From assembly GCA_913043005.1 (NCBI GenBank), contig CAJWKU010000019.1:1-35775 (forward strand): a DNA stretch of 35,775 bases, given 5' to 3'. The notes under the pieces were generated by a model. That model ran no database searches, was not told where the DNA came from, and saw only the letters and a list, made by a program, of their open reading frames with translations. Positions 9,961 through 18,490 of the stretch are shown in pieces. The stretch comes from an uncultured Cryomorphaceae bacterium. Lineage in GTDB: Bacteria; Bacteroidota; Bacteroidia; Flavobacteriales; Schleiferiaceae. Each line of letters starts with the position of its first letter. Within the stretch, counting starts at the first letter, position 1. The position numbers and the translations under genes are program-made.

Positions 9961-11568
9961 TTGAAATTAATCACTGAGTTTTTTCAAAGGTCTCAAGGGA
10001 CCATTAAGGATGACATTTTATCGGGGATAACAGTTGCTTTAGCTCTTGTCCCAGAGGCTGTTGCTTTTGCATTTGTAGCAGGGATACCTCCAGTAGTAGG
10101 CCTCTACGGAGCATTTATAATGGGAATTGTCACTTCGATATTTGGAGGTCGACCAGGTATGATTTCAGGAGCGACAGGAGCAATGGCTGTAGTTATGGTT
10201 CACTTGATCAATGAGGGTAACGCTTTGGCCTCGGGAGGGGAATTGATCGGATTACAATACTTATTTGCAACTCTTATCTTGACAGGAATTTTTCAGACTC
10301 TTGCTGGATTTTTAAAGATGGGAAAATTTGTTCGAATGATACCTAGTTCAGTAATGATGGGGTTTGTGAATGGTTTAGCGATTGTAATATTTTTATCTCA
10401 GTTAGAGATGTTTAAAACTCAGGGAGAATGGCTTACCGGACCCTCTCTTTATATTATGCTTGGACTGGTCATTCTAACAATGTTAATTATGTTTTTTTTA
10501 CCTAAACTGACTAAGAATATACCAGGAGCATTAACAGCTATTGTCTTCGTTTCATTAATAGTGATTCTCGGAGATATAGACACGTCATCAGTAAAGTCAT
10601 TTATTAATGAAGGCGGTGGTAAAGGAATTAAAGCAGGCTTGCCAAGTTTTAATATTCCTCTTATCTCATTGAATTGGCAGACACTGCAATTTATAGTTCC
10701 TTATGCTTTAATTCTTGCAGCAATAGGTTTAATCGAGTCATTAATGACACTGAATCTTGTTGATGAATTGACAGAGACCCGAGGTAGTGGGAATCGAGAA
10801 TGTATTGCTCAAGGTGGGGCAAATATTTTAAATGGACTTTTTGGTGGGATGGGAGGATGCGCCATGATCGGTCAATCAATAATAAATATTAAATCAGGAG
10901 GTCGAGGAAGATTGTCAGGTATTGTTGCAGCTTTGGCTTTATTATGCTTTATTCTTTTTGCTTCTGCATATATTGAAATGATTCCTATAGCAGCGTTGGT
11001 AGGGGTTATGTTCATGGTGGTTATTGGAACATTTGCATGGAATTCGTTAAAGATTTGGAATAAAGTGCCTTTGACAGATGTCATCGTAATTATTATTGTA
11101 ACCGCAATGACTGTGCTTTTTGATTTAGCCATTGCTGTAATTTCGGGAGTAGTTATTTCAGCATTGGCATTTTCTTGGCAGAATGCTTTAATGATAAGAG
11201 CAAGAAAACATATTGATAAACATGGAATCAAGCATTACGAAATTTTTGGTCCTTTGTTTTTTGGATCTATCAATTTATTTAATTCCAAGTTTGATGTTAA
11301 AAATGATCCTAAAGAAGTGGTAGTAGATTTTGCAGAATCTAAAGTTGTAGATCAATCAGCGATCGAGGCGTTAAATAAATTGGCAGATCGATACCTTAAC
11401 AATGGTAAGTCAATTCATTTACGTCACCTTTCTCCCGATTGCGTAAAATTGATTAAAAAAGCAGAAAAAATCTGTGATGTTAATGTATTAGAAGATCCAA
11501 ATTATTTTGTCTCGATAGACAATTATAGAAGGGCTATGACTAAAATACACTCAGAAAGTGATTTTTAA
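9961..11568 (+). CDS. SulP family inorganic anion transporter with STAS domain, bicarbonate-type candidate
   Basis: Inner-membrane SLC26/SulP transporter of 535 residues. The SulP signature is at about residues 31-52 (PEAVAFAFVAGIPPVVGLYG), followed by a membrane domain of about 14 helices to residue ~415 and a C-terminal STAS domain with DQS at 464-466, the position phosphorylated in some STAS proteins. The only in-frame start giving a full amino terminus is TTG at 9961, with AAGGA three bases before it. The next gene, 90 bases on, encodes an iota-class carbonic anhydrase candidate. Together with the known bicarbonate transport by BicA and DauA-type SulP proteins, this suggests bicarbonate or a related anion rather than sulfate. 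Substrate cannot be fixed from sequence. Two further SulP genes lie at 30960 and 33455. Confidence 0.92.
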   Translation: MKLITEFFQRSQGTIKDDILSGITVALALVPEAVAFAFVAGIPPVVGLYGAFIMGIVTSIFGGRPGMISGATGAMAVVMVHLINEGNALASGGELIGLQYLFATLILTGIFQTLAGFLKMGKFVRMIPSSVMMGFVNGLAIVIFLSQLEMFKTQGEWLTGPSLYIMLGLVILTMLIMFFLPKLTKNIPGALTAIVFVSLIVILGDIDTSSVKSFINEGGGKGIKAGLPSFNIPLISLNWQTLQFIVPYALILAAIGLIESLMTLNLVDELTETRGSGNRECIAQGGANILNGLFGGMGGCAMIGQSIINIKSGGRGRLSGIVAALALLCFILFASAYIEMIPIAALVGVMFMVVIGTFAWNSLKIWNKVPLTDVIVIIIVTAMTVLFDLAIAVISGVVISALAFSWQNALMIRARKHIDKHGIKHYEIFGPLFFGSINLFNSKFDVKNDPKEVVVDFAESKVVDQSAIEALNKLADRYLNNGKSIHLRHLSPDCVKLIKKAEKICDVNVLEDPNYFVSIDNYRRAMTKIHSESDF

Positions 11569-11592
11569 TTTTAGTAAATATTATAATGGTAT

Positions 11593-11600
11593 TATTTTTG
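11593..11600 (+). promoter_or_regulatory. Possible -7 box for the carbonic anhydrase gene
   Basis: TATTTTTG fits TAnnTTTG and lies 58 bases before the ATG at 11659, in a very AT-rich leader. It could allow expression apart from the upstream sulP. In such an AT-rich stretch a chance match is likely. Confidence 0.3.
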
Positions 11601-11658
11601 AATAAAAGGTAAAATCAAAATCTTAATTATATTTAAAAATAAAAAATAAAACTATATA

Positions 11659-12123
11659 ATGATAACTAAAGATGATGTAATTCAGGTCCAAAAATTATGG
11701 GGCGCAGGCGTTGTTAAAATAGGCTCATTAAAGGATCAAAGATCGAATTGTGAGGATTTTACAAGTGCGTTTTTAGATGATCTTTATGGTTTTGAGCTGG
11801 GAGCCGTTTTGTTTAAGCCAACAAAATGTGAAGTAGAGCAATTTAGACCTTCAAAAGCTGACGCTTTATCATACTTTATTGCTGGAGATAACCGTGCATG
11901 TAATGAAGATAAAGGGTTTGCAATCCAGCCATGGACGAACGTAAGATTTGAAAATTCAAACTTTATTTTGGAAGAGAATCGTGCAATTGCAATGGGGAAC
12001 TATTTTTTCACTGATCTCGATAATAACGAAGCTAAAGTTGAGTATACTTTTGGATATAAATTGGTTAATCAGAAGTTAAAAATTGACCTTCATCATTCAT
12101 CATTTCCCTATAGTCACAGTTAG
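11659..12123 (+). CDS. Iota-class (COG4337, SnoaL-like) carbonic anhydrase candidate
   Basis: Small cytoplasmic protein of 154 residues without signal peptide. It matches what I know of the COG4337 family, which includes the iota carbonic anhydrases described from diatoms, Anabaena and Burkholderia and which has a NTF2/SnoaL-like cone fold. Visible family features are WGAGVVKIG (14-22), FKPTK, ALSYFIAGDN, DKGFAIQPW, AMGNYFFTD, EYTFGY and the C-terminal HHSSFPY (145-151) containing the family hallmark HHSS. Some iota enzymes work without a bound metal and catalyse CO2 + H2O to bicarbonate + H+. Such proteins have often been mis-annotated as phosphoribosyl-AMP cyclohydrolase or as DUF4440/CaMKII-association proteins. 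The neighbouring SulP transporter fits a CO2/bicarbonate role. Family membership is firm to me; catalytic activity is inferred. Confidence 0.82.
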   Translation: MITKDDVIQVQKLWGAGVVKIGSLKDQRSNCEDFTSAFLDDLYGFELGAVLFKPTKCEVEQFRPSKADALSYFIAGDNRACNEDKGFAIQPWTNVRFENSNFILEENRAIAMGNYFFTDLDNNEAKVEYTFGYKLVNQKLKIDLHHSSFPYSHS

Positions 12124-12191
12124 TAATTTAAGTGCATATATCTCTTGTTAATTTAGTTGATCTTCAAAACATATCTATACTTGCTTGGATA

Positions 12192-12199
12192 TAAATTTG
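12192..12199 (+). promoter_or_regulatory. Possible -7 box in the gap before the DUF2490 gene
   Basis: TAAATTTG fits TAnnTTTG, 122 bases before the ATG at 12322. Just downstream an inverted repeat TGCTTG/CAAGCA (12202-12207 and 12216-12221, eight-base loop) would form a hairpin in the leader. Nothing else stands out in the 198-base gap between 12124 and 12321. Confidence 0.35.
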
Positions 12200-12321
12200 A
12201 GTGCTTGCACTGTGTCAAGCAGGATGTAGAGAAAGTCATTATTATATGTGATTGAGAACATCGAGTTAATGGTATCATTGACAACAACATTTTTAAGTCT
12301 GCTTTTCTAAAATTAAAAAGT

Positions 12322-12990
12322 ATGAATCTTAGATTAAGACATTTTTTTTGCGGATTAGCTTTTTTTTTAGCTCTGACGCCAAACTCTGCGGATGCTCAAG
12401 ATAGTGATCTTGGGAATTGGTTGATTTATATCGGAAGTAAAAAAATAAGTCAAAATTGGAATTGGCATCATGAAATCCAGAATCGAAACTACAATACTTT
12501 TGGCGACTTGGAGCAGCTTTTACTTAGGACTGGACTAGGTTATACTCTAAGAGATAAAAATCAAAATTTGCTTTTAGGCTATGGTTACATTTTATCTGAG
12601 AATTATAATGATTTAGATGAGAAAACTCCTATCAATGAGCATCGAATATTTCAACAATTTATTTCAAAACAAACAATTAACGATTTTAAGTTAGGTCATA
12701 GATTTCGACTAGAGCAGAGATTTATAGAGTCAGAATTTAAAATACGTTTCCGCTATTTTTTAAATGCAAGGCTTCCGCTCAAAATAGGTGGGAACAATAG
12801 ATTTTATTTATCAGGTTATAATGAATTTTTTCTCAGTTTTGAAGAGGATTTTTTTGATAGAAATCGACTTTATGGAGGCATCGGATATAAATTATCAGAA
12901 GGGATTAACCTCGAGTTAGGTTATATGAATCAATTTTTAGGGTTTTCCAGTCGTGATCAGTTAAATCTGATTATGTTCTTGAATCTATAA
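12322..12990 (+). CDS. DUF2490 family outer-membrane protein
   Basis: Protein of 222 residues with a signal peptide ending near residue 25 (ALTPNSADAQ). The mature part is a run of alternating beta strands with aromatic ends (GNWLIYIG, NWNWHHEIQNRNY, LLLRTGLGYTL, NLLLGYGYI, FRLEQRFIE, FRYFLNARLPL) and a final strand NLIMFLNL, the pattern of the DUF2490 family, which is predicted to form an outer-membrane beta barrel. It lies 198 bases after the carbonic anhydrase gene and is convergent with hppD at a gap of seven bases. Function of the family is not established; a channel or porin role is only a guess. Confidence 0.78.
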   Translation: MNLRLRHFFCGLAFFLALTPNSADAQDSDLGNWLIYIGSKKISQNWNWHHEIQNRNYNTFGDLEQLLLRTGLGYTLRDKNQNLLLGYGYILSENYNDLDEKTPINEHRIFQQFISKQTINDFKLGHRFRLEQRFIESEFKIRFRYFLNARLPLKIGGNNRFYLSGYNEFFLSFEEDFFDRNRLYGGIGYKLSEGINLELGYMNQFLGFSSRDQLNLIMFLNL

Positions 12991-12997
12991 ATCTGTT

Positions 12998-14137
12998 TTA
13001 TAGCGTTCCTCTATTTTCTTGTTCTCGTTCAATTGCTTCAAACAATGCCTTGAAATTCCCTTTCCCAAATGATTTGGCTCCTTTTCTTTGGATTATTTCA
13101 AAAAATACAGTTGGTCTATCCATTAATGGCTTTGTGAATATTTGTAATAAATACCCTTCCTCATCTCTATCAATTAAAATCCCTAAATCCCTAAGAGGAC
13201 TGAGTTTTTCATCAATTTCTCCAACTCTATCTATAACATCATCATAATACGATTTAGGTACTTGAAGGAAATCAACACCTCGATTACGTAATTCGGTTAC
13301 TGTATGAATTATATCGTCAGTAGCTAATGCTAAGTGCTGAACTCCAGGGCCATTATAGAAGTCTATGTATTCCTCAATCTGTGATTTTTTTCTACCCTCT
13401 GCTGGTTCGTTAATTGGGAATTTAATTCGACCATTTCCATTAGTCATAACCTTTGACATCAAGGCAGTATACTCTGTTGAAATATCTTTATCATCAAAGG
13501 ACACGAGTTGAGCAAACCCCATAACTTCTTTATAATACTTTACCCAAGTATTCATCTCATTCCATCCAACATTTCCAACCATGTGGTCGATAAACCTAAG
13601 TCCTGTACTGTTCGGATTATATTCTGAGGAATATTTAATAAAACCGGGTAAAAATGTGCCATTATAATTGGACCTTTCTACAAAAACATGGACGGTGTCA
13701 CCATATGTTTTTATGCCGGAAAGAATTACATAGCCTTGATCATCTTTTATTTTATAAGGCTCAAATGCAGACTCAGCGCCTCTGCTTGTAGTTTCTTTCC
13801 AGCTTTTTGTTGCATCATCAACCCAAATCGCCATATTTTTAACACCGTCACCGTGTTTGACAAGATGCTCGTTTATTTCATTTTCAGTAATTAGAGATGA
13901 GGTTAAAACTAAAATAATTTTATCTTGTTTCAAGACATATGAAGTTCTGTCTTTAAGTCCAGTTTCTAGGCCTGCGTATGCATAATCTTGAAATCCAAAT
14001 GCTGTCTTAAAATAGTGTGCAGACTGTTTAGAATTACCCACATAAAACTCAATATAATCGGTCCCATTTAAAGGAAGATAATCCTCAGCTTCAATATTTT
14101 CTATTGGTAGCTTCAAGGAAGTGTTATCGTAATTCAT
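12998..14137 (-). CDS. hppD: 4-hydroxyphenylpyruvate dioxygenase
   Basis: Converts 4-hydroxyphenylpyruvate to homogentisate with O2 and Fe(II), the second step of tyrosine catabolism. The 379-residue protein has two VOC domains. The iron ligands can be placed as His185 (FIDHMVGNVG), His268 (GVQHLALATDD) and Glu347 (FFEIIQR). The C-terminal GKGNFKALFEAIEREQ segment that closes the active site is also present. It lies 44 bases after hmgA on the same strand, giving the order trhO-hmgA-hppD, so HppD makes the substrate for the enzyme encoded just upstream. An AAGAAAAGA tract just upstream of the ATG may help initiation. Confidence 0.96.
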   Translation of the reverse strand: MNYDNTSLKLPIENIEAEDYLPLNGTDYIEFYVGNSKQSAHYFKTAFGFQDYAYAGLETGLKDRTSYVLKQDKIILVLTSSLITENEINEHLVKHGDGVKNMAIWVDDATKSWKETTSRGAESAFEPYKIKDDQGYVILSGIKTYGDTVHVFVERSNYNGTFLPGFIKYSSEYNPNSTGLRFIDHMVGNVGWNEMNTWVKYYKEVMGFAQLVSFDDKDISTEYTALMSKVMTNGNGRIKFPINEPAEGRKKSQIEEYIDFYNGPGVQHLALATDDIIHTVTELRNRGVDFLQVPKSYYDDVIDRVGEIDEKLSPLRDLGILIDRDEEGYLLQIFTKPLMDRPTVFFEIIQRKGAKSFGKGNFKALFEAIEREQENRGTL

Positions 14138-14181
14138 ATCTTTTCTTCGTTAATTATATATTATTCCTAATGTTTAGCATC

Positions 14182-15336
14182 TCAATCAAGCCAGGATTTC
14201 CAATATTCTTTAAGTTCAATGTCTAGTGCTGCCTGGGTCACTTTTAAGGGGTTAAAGGTATCAACCATAACCGCTAGTTCTGAGGTTTCTTTTTGACCAA
14301 TGGATCTTTCATAAGCCCCAGGGTGAGGACCATGAGGAATACCTCCCGGATGTAGACTGATATAACCATTCTCAACATGATTTCTTGACATAAAGTCACC
14401 ATCAACATAGTACAATACTTCATCTGAATCTATATTACTATGATTATATGGGGCAGGAATAGATTTTGGGTGGTAGTCGTAAAGTCTTGGTGCAAAAGTG
14501 CAGATTACAAAATTATTACCCTCAAACGTTTGATGAACAGGAGGAGGCTGATGAATACGTCCTGTTATTGGTTCAAAATTTAAAGCAGAAAATATATACG
14601 GAAAGCAATAGCCATCCCACCCGACAACATCAAAAGGGTGGCTTGCATAGCTTATGTCATGGAGAAGTCCTTCTTTTTTTATTTTAATAAGAAATTCACC
14701 CTTTTTATTATTTGTTTTCAGATTTTTAGGCAATTTTATATCTCGCTCACAAAAGGGCGAATTTTCAAGAAGTTGACCGAATTCATTCCGATATCTTTTA
14801 GGAGTAACGATGGGAGATTTGCTCTCGATAATGAATAATTTATTATGATCATTATCAAATTCAATTTGATAGATTGTCCCTCTCGGAATAATCACATAAT
14901 CTGCATATTTAAATCTTAATTCACCAAACATGGTTCTAAGAGTCCCCTCCCCTTTATGAATAAAAAGGACCTCATCACAGTCGGAGTTTTTATAAAAGTA
15001 TTCGGCTTGCCCTTTTTTCGGTGAGGCAAGATCTATTTGTACATCATTATTGAAAAGCATCGGGTCTCGCGACTCGATAAAATCTTCTTTTGGTTTAATA
15101 TTAAACCCTTGAAGCATCCTACTGACGATATTATTATTTATCGCTGACTTTGGATTTAGATCAATACTATCTCCTATTTTCGATACCATTGTTGGACGGT
15201 GATAGTGATAAAGAAGAGAGCTTACACCATGGAAACCTTCTGTTCCAAATAGTTGCTCGTAATAGAGGTCTCCATTTGATTTTTCGTGAATAGTATGTCT
15301 TTTCTCAGGTATGGAACCAAGTTTATGATATAACAT
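14182..15336 (-). CDS. hmgA: Homogentisate 1,2-dioxygenase
   Basis: Opens the ring of homogentisate to maleylacetoacetate. The 384-residue cupin-type protein has the family amino terminus (YHKLGSIPEKRH), the N-terminal cupin with VIIPRGTIYQIE, and the C-terminal metal-binding stretch HPGGIPHGPHPGAYE starting at residue 329, followed by SELAVMVDTFNPL. Length is that of the shorter bacterial form. The gene starts five bases after the trhO stop and is followed by hppD, so the tyrosine-to-maleylacetoacetate steps are encoded together. The later enzymes (maleylacetoacetate isomerase and fumarylacetoacetase) are not in this window. Confidence 0.93.
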   Translation of the reverse strand: MLYHKLGSIPEKRHTIHEKSNGDLYYEQLFGTEGFHGVSSLLYHYHRPTMVSKIGDSIDLNPKSAINNNIVSRMLQGFNIKPKEDFIESRDPMLFNNDVQIDLASPKKGQAEYFYKNSDCDEVLFIHKGEGTLRTMFGELRFKYADYVIIPRGTIYQIEFDNDHNKLFIIESKSPIVTPKRYRNEFGQLLENSPFCERDIKLPKNLKTNNKKGEFLIKIKKEGLLHDISYASHPFDVVGWDGYCFPYIFSALNFEPITGRIHQPPPVHQTFEGNNFVICTFAPRLYDYHPKSIPAPYNHSNIDSDEVLYYVDGDFMSRNHVENGYISLHPGGIPHGPHPGAYERSIGQKETSELAVMVDTFNPLKVTQAALDIELKEYWKSWLD

Positions 15337-15341
15337 ATGGA

Positions 15342-16385
15342 CTATTTTTTTAATGAATGTGATCGATAGAATCTCTTATCTCGTTTTTCTGTGCCTCTTT
15401 TGCGTCGAATTAATATCTGCTCTTCCTCCGGTAAATTAATAATTTTTTGACACTCGCTTGAGCAAGTTAATTCTGTTTCATCCTGACATTTCTTACATTG
15501 AATAAATAGTAAGTTACAAGACTTATTCGAGCAATTTACATGAGTGTCATTTGGCTCACCACATTGGTGACAGTTTGAAATCACATCTTTAGAAATAGCC
15601 TCACCAAGGCGTTCATCAAAGACAAAATTTTTCCCTTTAAATTTATTTTCAAGCCCTTCCTCATGAACCTGTCTGACATAATCAATAATTCCACCATGAA
15701 GTTGATTTACATCCTGAAACCCGTGATGCTTTAGAAAAGAAGATGTTTTTTCACATCGTATGCCACCTGTACAATAAAGAAGTACAGGGTTGTTTTCTTT
15801 ACCTTTTAGCATGTTCAAAACTTCCGGTAATTCCTCTCGAAATGTTTCAGATTGAGGAAGAATAGAGCCTGAGAAGTGACCTATTTCACTTTCATAATAA
15901 TTACGCATATCAACAACAATGCTTTTCTCGCTCTCCATAAGATCATTCCATGATTTCGCATTCAAATGTTTTCCAACATTGGTGACATCATAATCCTGCA
16001 TTGTTAATCCGTCAGCTACTATTTGTTTACGCACTTTAATGCTCAGCTTGAAAAATGATTTCCCATCATCTTCTATTGCGATTTTGAATGCAATATTTTT
16101 AAATTCTTCCCATTCTTCGAGCTGATTTATAAATTTCTGCCAATTATGCTCAGGGATACTCATCTGAGCATTTATTCCTTCATGAGCGATATAAATCCGT
16201 CCAAAGCATTTTAATGATATCCATTTTTCGTATACAGAATTGCGAAATTCTTCTGGATTTTTTATTTCTACATACCTGTAAAACGATAAAGTCTTTCTAG
16301 AGAAAGACTCCTCATTAAGTTTTCGAATTAAAGTATCACGATCTAATTTATTATGAAGGATTACTTTTGATGTTTTAATAGGCAT
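15342..16385 (-). CDS. trhO: tRNA uridine(34) hydroxylase, rhodanese type (TrhO/YceA)
   Basis: Uses O2 to make 5-hydroxyuridine at the wobble position of certain tRNAs. The 347-residue protein has the N-terminal YceA domain (FGRIYIAHEGINAQMSIP), a rhodanese domain with catalytic Cys205 in YCTGGIRCEK, and a C-terminal zinc-ribbon-like region with CxxC pairs at about 272-310. It is the first gene of the trhO-hmgA-hppD run, with only five bases to hmgA. A -7 box lies five bases before its ATG, so the transcript is probably leaderless. Its place ahead of tyrosine catabolism genes is unusual to me; sharing a promoter does not prove a shared role, though all three enzymes consume O2. Confidence 0.93.
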   Translation of the reverse strand: MPIKTSKVILHNKLDRDTLIRKLNEESFSRKTLSFYRYVEIKNPEEFRNSVYEKWISLKCFGRIYIAHEGINAQMSIPEHNWQKFINQLEEWEEFKNIAFKIAIEDDGKSFFKLSIKVRKQIVADGLTMQDYDVTNVGKHLNAKSWNDLMESEKSIVVDMRNYYESEIGHFSGSILPQSETFREELPEVLNMLKGKENNPVLLYCTGGIRCEKTSSFLKHHGFQDVNQLHGGIIDYVRQVHEEGLENKFKGKNFVFDERLGEAISKDVISNCHQCGEPNDTHVNCSNKSCNLLFIQCKKCQDETELTCSSECQKIINLPEEEQILIRRKRGTEKRDKRFYRSHSLKK

Positions 16386-16390
16386 GATTA

Positions 16391-16398
16391 CAAAGGTA
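16391..16398 (-). promoter_or_regulatory. -7 box of trhO, leaderless geometry
   Basis: On the minus strand TACCTTTG matches TAnnTTTG and ends five bases before the trhO ATG. Transcription would start at or next to the A of the start codon. Confidence 0.6.
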
Positions 16399-16486
16399 TA
16401 AATTCAATTCAGGAAAGAAATTAGAGAAATTGCATTAAGGTTTAAATAATAGAGATTATCTAAACCGATAGACACTGTTTCATCGG

Positions 16487-16494
16487 TACATTTG
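16487..16494 (+). promoter_or_regulatory. -7 box of the threonine dehydrogenase gene, leaderless geometry
   Basis: TACATTTG matches TAnnTTTG and ends four bases before the ATG at 16499. It is divergent from the trhO promoter in the same 113-base gap. No clear -33 TTTG is seen. Confidence 0.6.
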
Positions 16495-16498
16495 GAAA

Positions 16499-17419
16499 AT
16501 GGAAAAATGTCTTGTAATTGGAGCTGCTGGCCAAATTGGGACAGAGCTGGTATCTGCGCTGCGTTCAAAAAGAGGTATTGATAATGTTATTGCCGCTGAC
16601 CTTCGAGTAGATAATTTATCATCTCCATTCTATGAATTAGACGTGACAAATGAATCTGCTCTGCTAGATCTAGTTGTGAGTGAGGGAGTTACAGAAGTTT
16701 ATCATCTTGTTGCCATACTGAGCGCAACAGGGGAAAAGGCACCCAAAACAGCGTGGGAATTAAATATGAAAACATTATTGAATGTACTGGATTTAGCAAA
16801 AGAAGGTATAATTCAACGTGTTTTTTGGCCTAGTTCGATTGCTGTATTTGGCCCAAGCACCCCTCGGGAAAAGGCGCCCCAGTATACTGTAATGGACCCT
16901 AATACTGTTTATGGTATTTCAAAATCAGCAGGTGAACTATGGTGTCAGTATTATTTTGAAAATTATGGGGTTGATGTTCGAAGTATACGTTATCCTGGTT
17001 TGATTTCGTGGAAAACAATGCCTGGTGGAGGGACAACTGATTATGCTATTGAAATATTCCATTCTGCTCGTAAAGGAATTGATTTCTGCTCATTTTTAGC
17101 ACCAGATACACGCTTACCCATGATGTATATGGATGATGCTGTGCGGGCCACAATTGAAATAATGGAGGCAAAACAGGAATCTATAAAAATCCGAACAAGT
17201 TATAATTTATCAGGTGTAGACTTTACTCCAAGAGAATTATTTAATGAGATAAAGAAAATTTATCCAGAATTTAAGATCACATTTAAACCGGATTCAAGAC
17301 AAAAAATTGCTGATTCTTGGCCTGGAAGTATAGATGATAGTGAGGCTAAATCAGACTGGGATTGGAAGCATCGATTTGACACTAAATCTATTGTTAAACT
17401 AATGTCTGAAAATATTTAA
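16499..17419 (+). CDS. tdh: L-threonine 3-dehydrogenase, SDR type
   Basis: Oxidises L-threonine to 2-amino-3-oxobutanoate with NAD+. The 306-residue protein is an extended short-chain dehydrogenase: GAAGQIG nucleotide-binding motif at about 8-14, the catalytic YxxxK as Tyr138 and Lys142 (YGISK), and Ser112/113 ahead of it. The segments HLVAILSATGEKAP, YPGLISW with GGGTTDYA and DTRLPMMYMDDA are those of the GalE-like threonine dehydrogenase group described from Flavobacterium and Cupriavidus, not of the zinc-dependent Tdh. No kbl (glycine C-acetyltransferase) is nearby. It converges on the next gene with a five-base gap. Confidence 0.88.
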   Translation: MEKCLVIGAAGQIGTELVSALRSKRGIDNVIAADLRVDNLSSPFYELDVTNESALLDLVVSEGVTEVYHLVAILSATGEKAPKTAWELNMKTLLNVLDLAKEGIIQRVFWPSSIAVFGPSTPREKAPQYTVMDPNTVYGISKSAGELWCQYYFENYGVDVRSIRYPGLISWKTMPGGGTTDYAIEIFHSARKGIDFCSFLAPDTRLPMMYMDDAVRATIEIMEAKQESIKIRTSYNLSGVDFTPRELFNEIKKIYPEFKITFKPDSRQKIADSWPGSIDDSEAKSDWDWKHRFDTKSIVKLMSENI

Positions 17420-17424
17420 ATATA

Positions 17425-18435
17425 TCATTTGGTATATATTGATATTGACTTAGCTTGCTCAGCTAGAGTAATAATAGTCTTCCTCCAGGGTCGATACGTA
17501 AACCCAGTAGCTAAAGATTTTCCTGCATCATATTTTCTTTTCACTTTACTTGCGCGGATGGTATCAGCTGACAGTCTTTGCTTGTAAAGGGTAAATCTGG
17601 AATAAGCGGCTTCGATTAGAGAGACTGTTTTTAATAAAAAATATGGAATTTCCCATTTTGCAGGTTTACAGTTCATTTCCAAAGCAATGTCTTTGAAAAC
17701 CTCTTTAAAAGATCCATTATGGCCATTTAATATATACTTTTCTCCAGATATTCTTTGAGGCATTATTTGCAAGATAAAATCTGCCACATCCTGTGCATCA
17801 ACCCATCCAGTTTCTCCAGAAGGATAAAATGACAATCCTTTTTTTATTTTTTTTGGAATTAAGCTGGTTCCGTTTTCCCAGGCTGGACATCCAATTATAA
17901 CGCTCGGAGAGACTGTGGAGAGAGAAAGTCCTTCCGCTTGATATTTCCAAGCAATCAATTCTGAAGCCCATTTGCTTTTCCCATATGGGCTTAAGCTTGC
18001 TGGCTTAGTTTCAGATTTTTCATTAGTATAATCCTCATTTGGATTGTATGAAAATGTTGAAATACTGCTCACATGAACTCCATGGATAATTTTATTTTTT
18101 ATAGCGGCAGACCAAACATTTTCGGAGATTTCAGGATTAACTGTTAACATAGAATCGGCATCAGAAGTGTTAAGGGAGACAAATGCAGCGCAGTGGATAA
18201 TATACGTTGCTCCTTTGATTGCTTCTTCAGTTTCGAATGCATCTATTAAATCAGCTTGAACCCATTCTATGGATTCAAATTTGTCTTTTGCTCCTTGTGC
18301 TATATAACTGGTTTTAACAATTTCTAAAGATTTTGGATTTCGATAAATTCCTCGAAGAGACATATCTCCTTTCCTTGCGGCATTAAGTAATATTTGTGAT
18401 CCTAATAAGCCAGATGCTCCAGTAACTATTAACAT
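17425..18435 (-). CDS. Extended SDR: NAD-dependent epimerase/dihydroflavonol reductase-like protein
   Basis: The 336-residue protein has a Rossmann GASGLLG motif at residues 6-12 and the catalytic pair Tyr151/Lys155 in SPYGKSK. The text around it (CAAFVSLNTSDA, VSPSVIIG, GWVDAQDVADFI) resembles dihydroflavonol-4-reductase or 3-beta-HSD-like members of the extended SDR group. The substrate cannot be told; an alcohol or sugar-nucleotide oxidoreduction is likely. A -7 box lies five bases before the ATG. The gene is divergent from tyrS and convergent with the threonine dehydrogenase gene. Confidence 0.82.
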   Translation of the reverse strand: MLIVTGASGLLGSQILLNAARKGDMSLRGIYRNPKSLEIVKTSYIAQGAKDKFESIEWVQADLIDAFETEEAIKGATYIIHCAAFVSLNTSDADSMLTVNPEISENVWSAAIKNKIIHGVHVSSISTFSYNPNEDYTNEKSETKPASLSPYGKSKWASELIAWKYQAEGLSLSTVSPSVIIGCPAWENGTSLIPKKIKKGLSFYPSGETGWVDAQDVADFILQIMPQRISGEKYILNGHNGSFKEVFKDIALEMNCKPAKWEIPYFLLKTVSLIEAAYSRFTLYKQRLSADTIRASKVKRKYDAGKSLATGFTYRPWRKTIITLAEQAKSISIYTK

Positions 18436-18440
18436 GTGAA

Positions 18441-18448
18441 CAAATGTA
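18441..18448 (-). promoter_or_regulatory. -7 box of the extended-SDR gene, leaderless geometry
   Basis: Minus-strand TACATTTG ends five bases before the ATG (18433-18435). Confidence 0.6.
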
Positions 18449-18482
18449 CTTTTTAAATCGGTGTTCTGTCCTCCAGCTCTTG

Positions 18483-18490
18483 TAACTTTG
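18483..18490 (+). promoter_or_regulatory. -7 box of tyrS, leaderless geometry
   Basis: TAACTTTG ends five bases before the tyrS ATG at 18496 and is divergent from the box at 18441-18448 in a 60-base gap. Confidence 0.6.

Noticed and set aside
10872-11231. 119-codon open frame on the minus strand inside the first sulP gene
   Set aside because: It is antisense to conserved SulP membrane helices, shows no known family, and has only the composition expected from reading hydrophobic codons backwards.
17400-17450. AT-rich inverted repeat between the convergent tdh and SDR genes as a terminator
   Set aside because: The stem is short, imperfect and lacks GC; not convincing enough to annotate.
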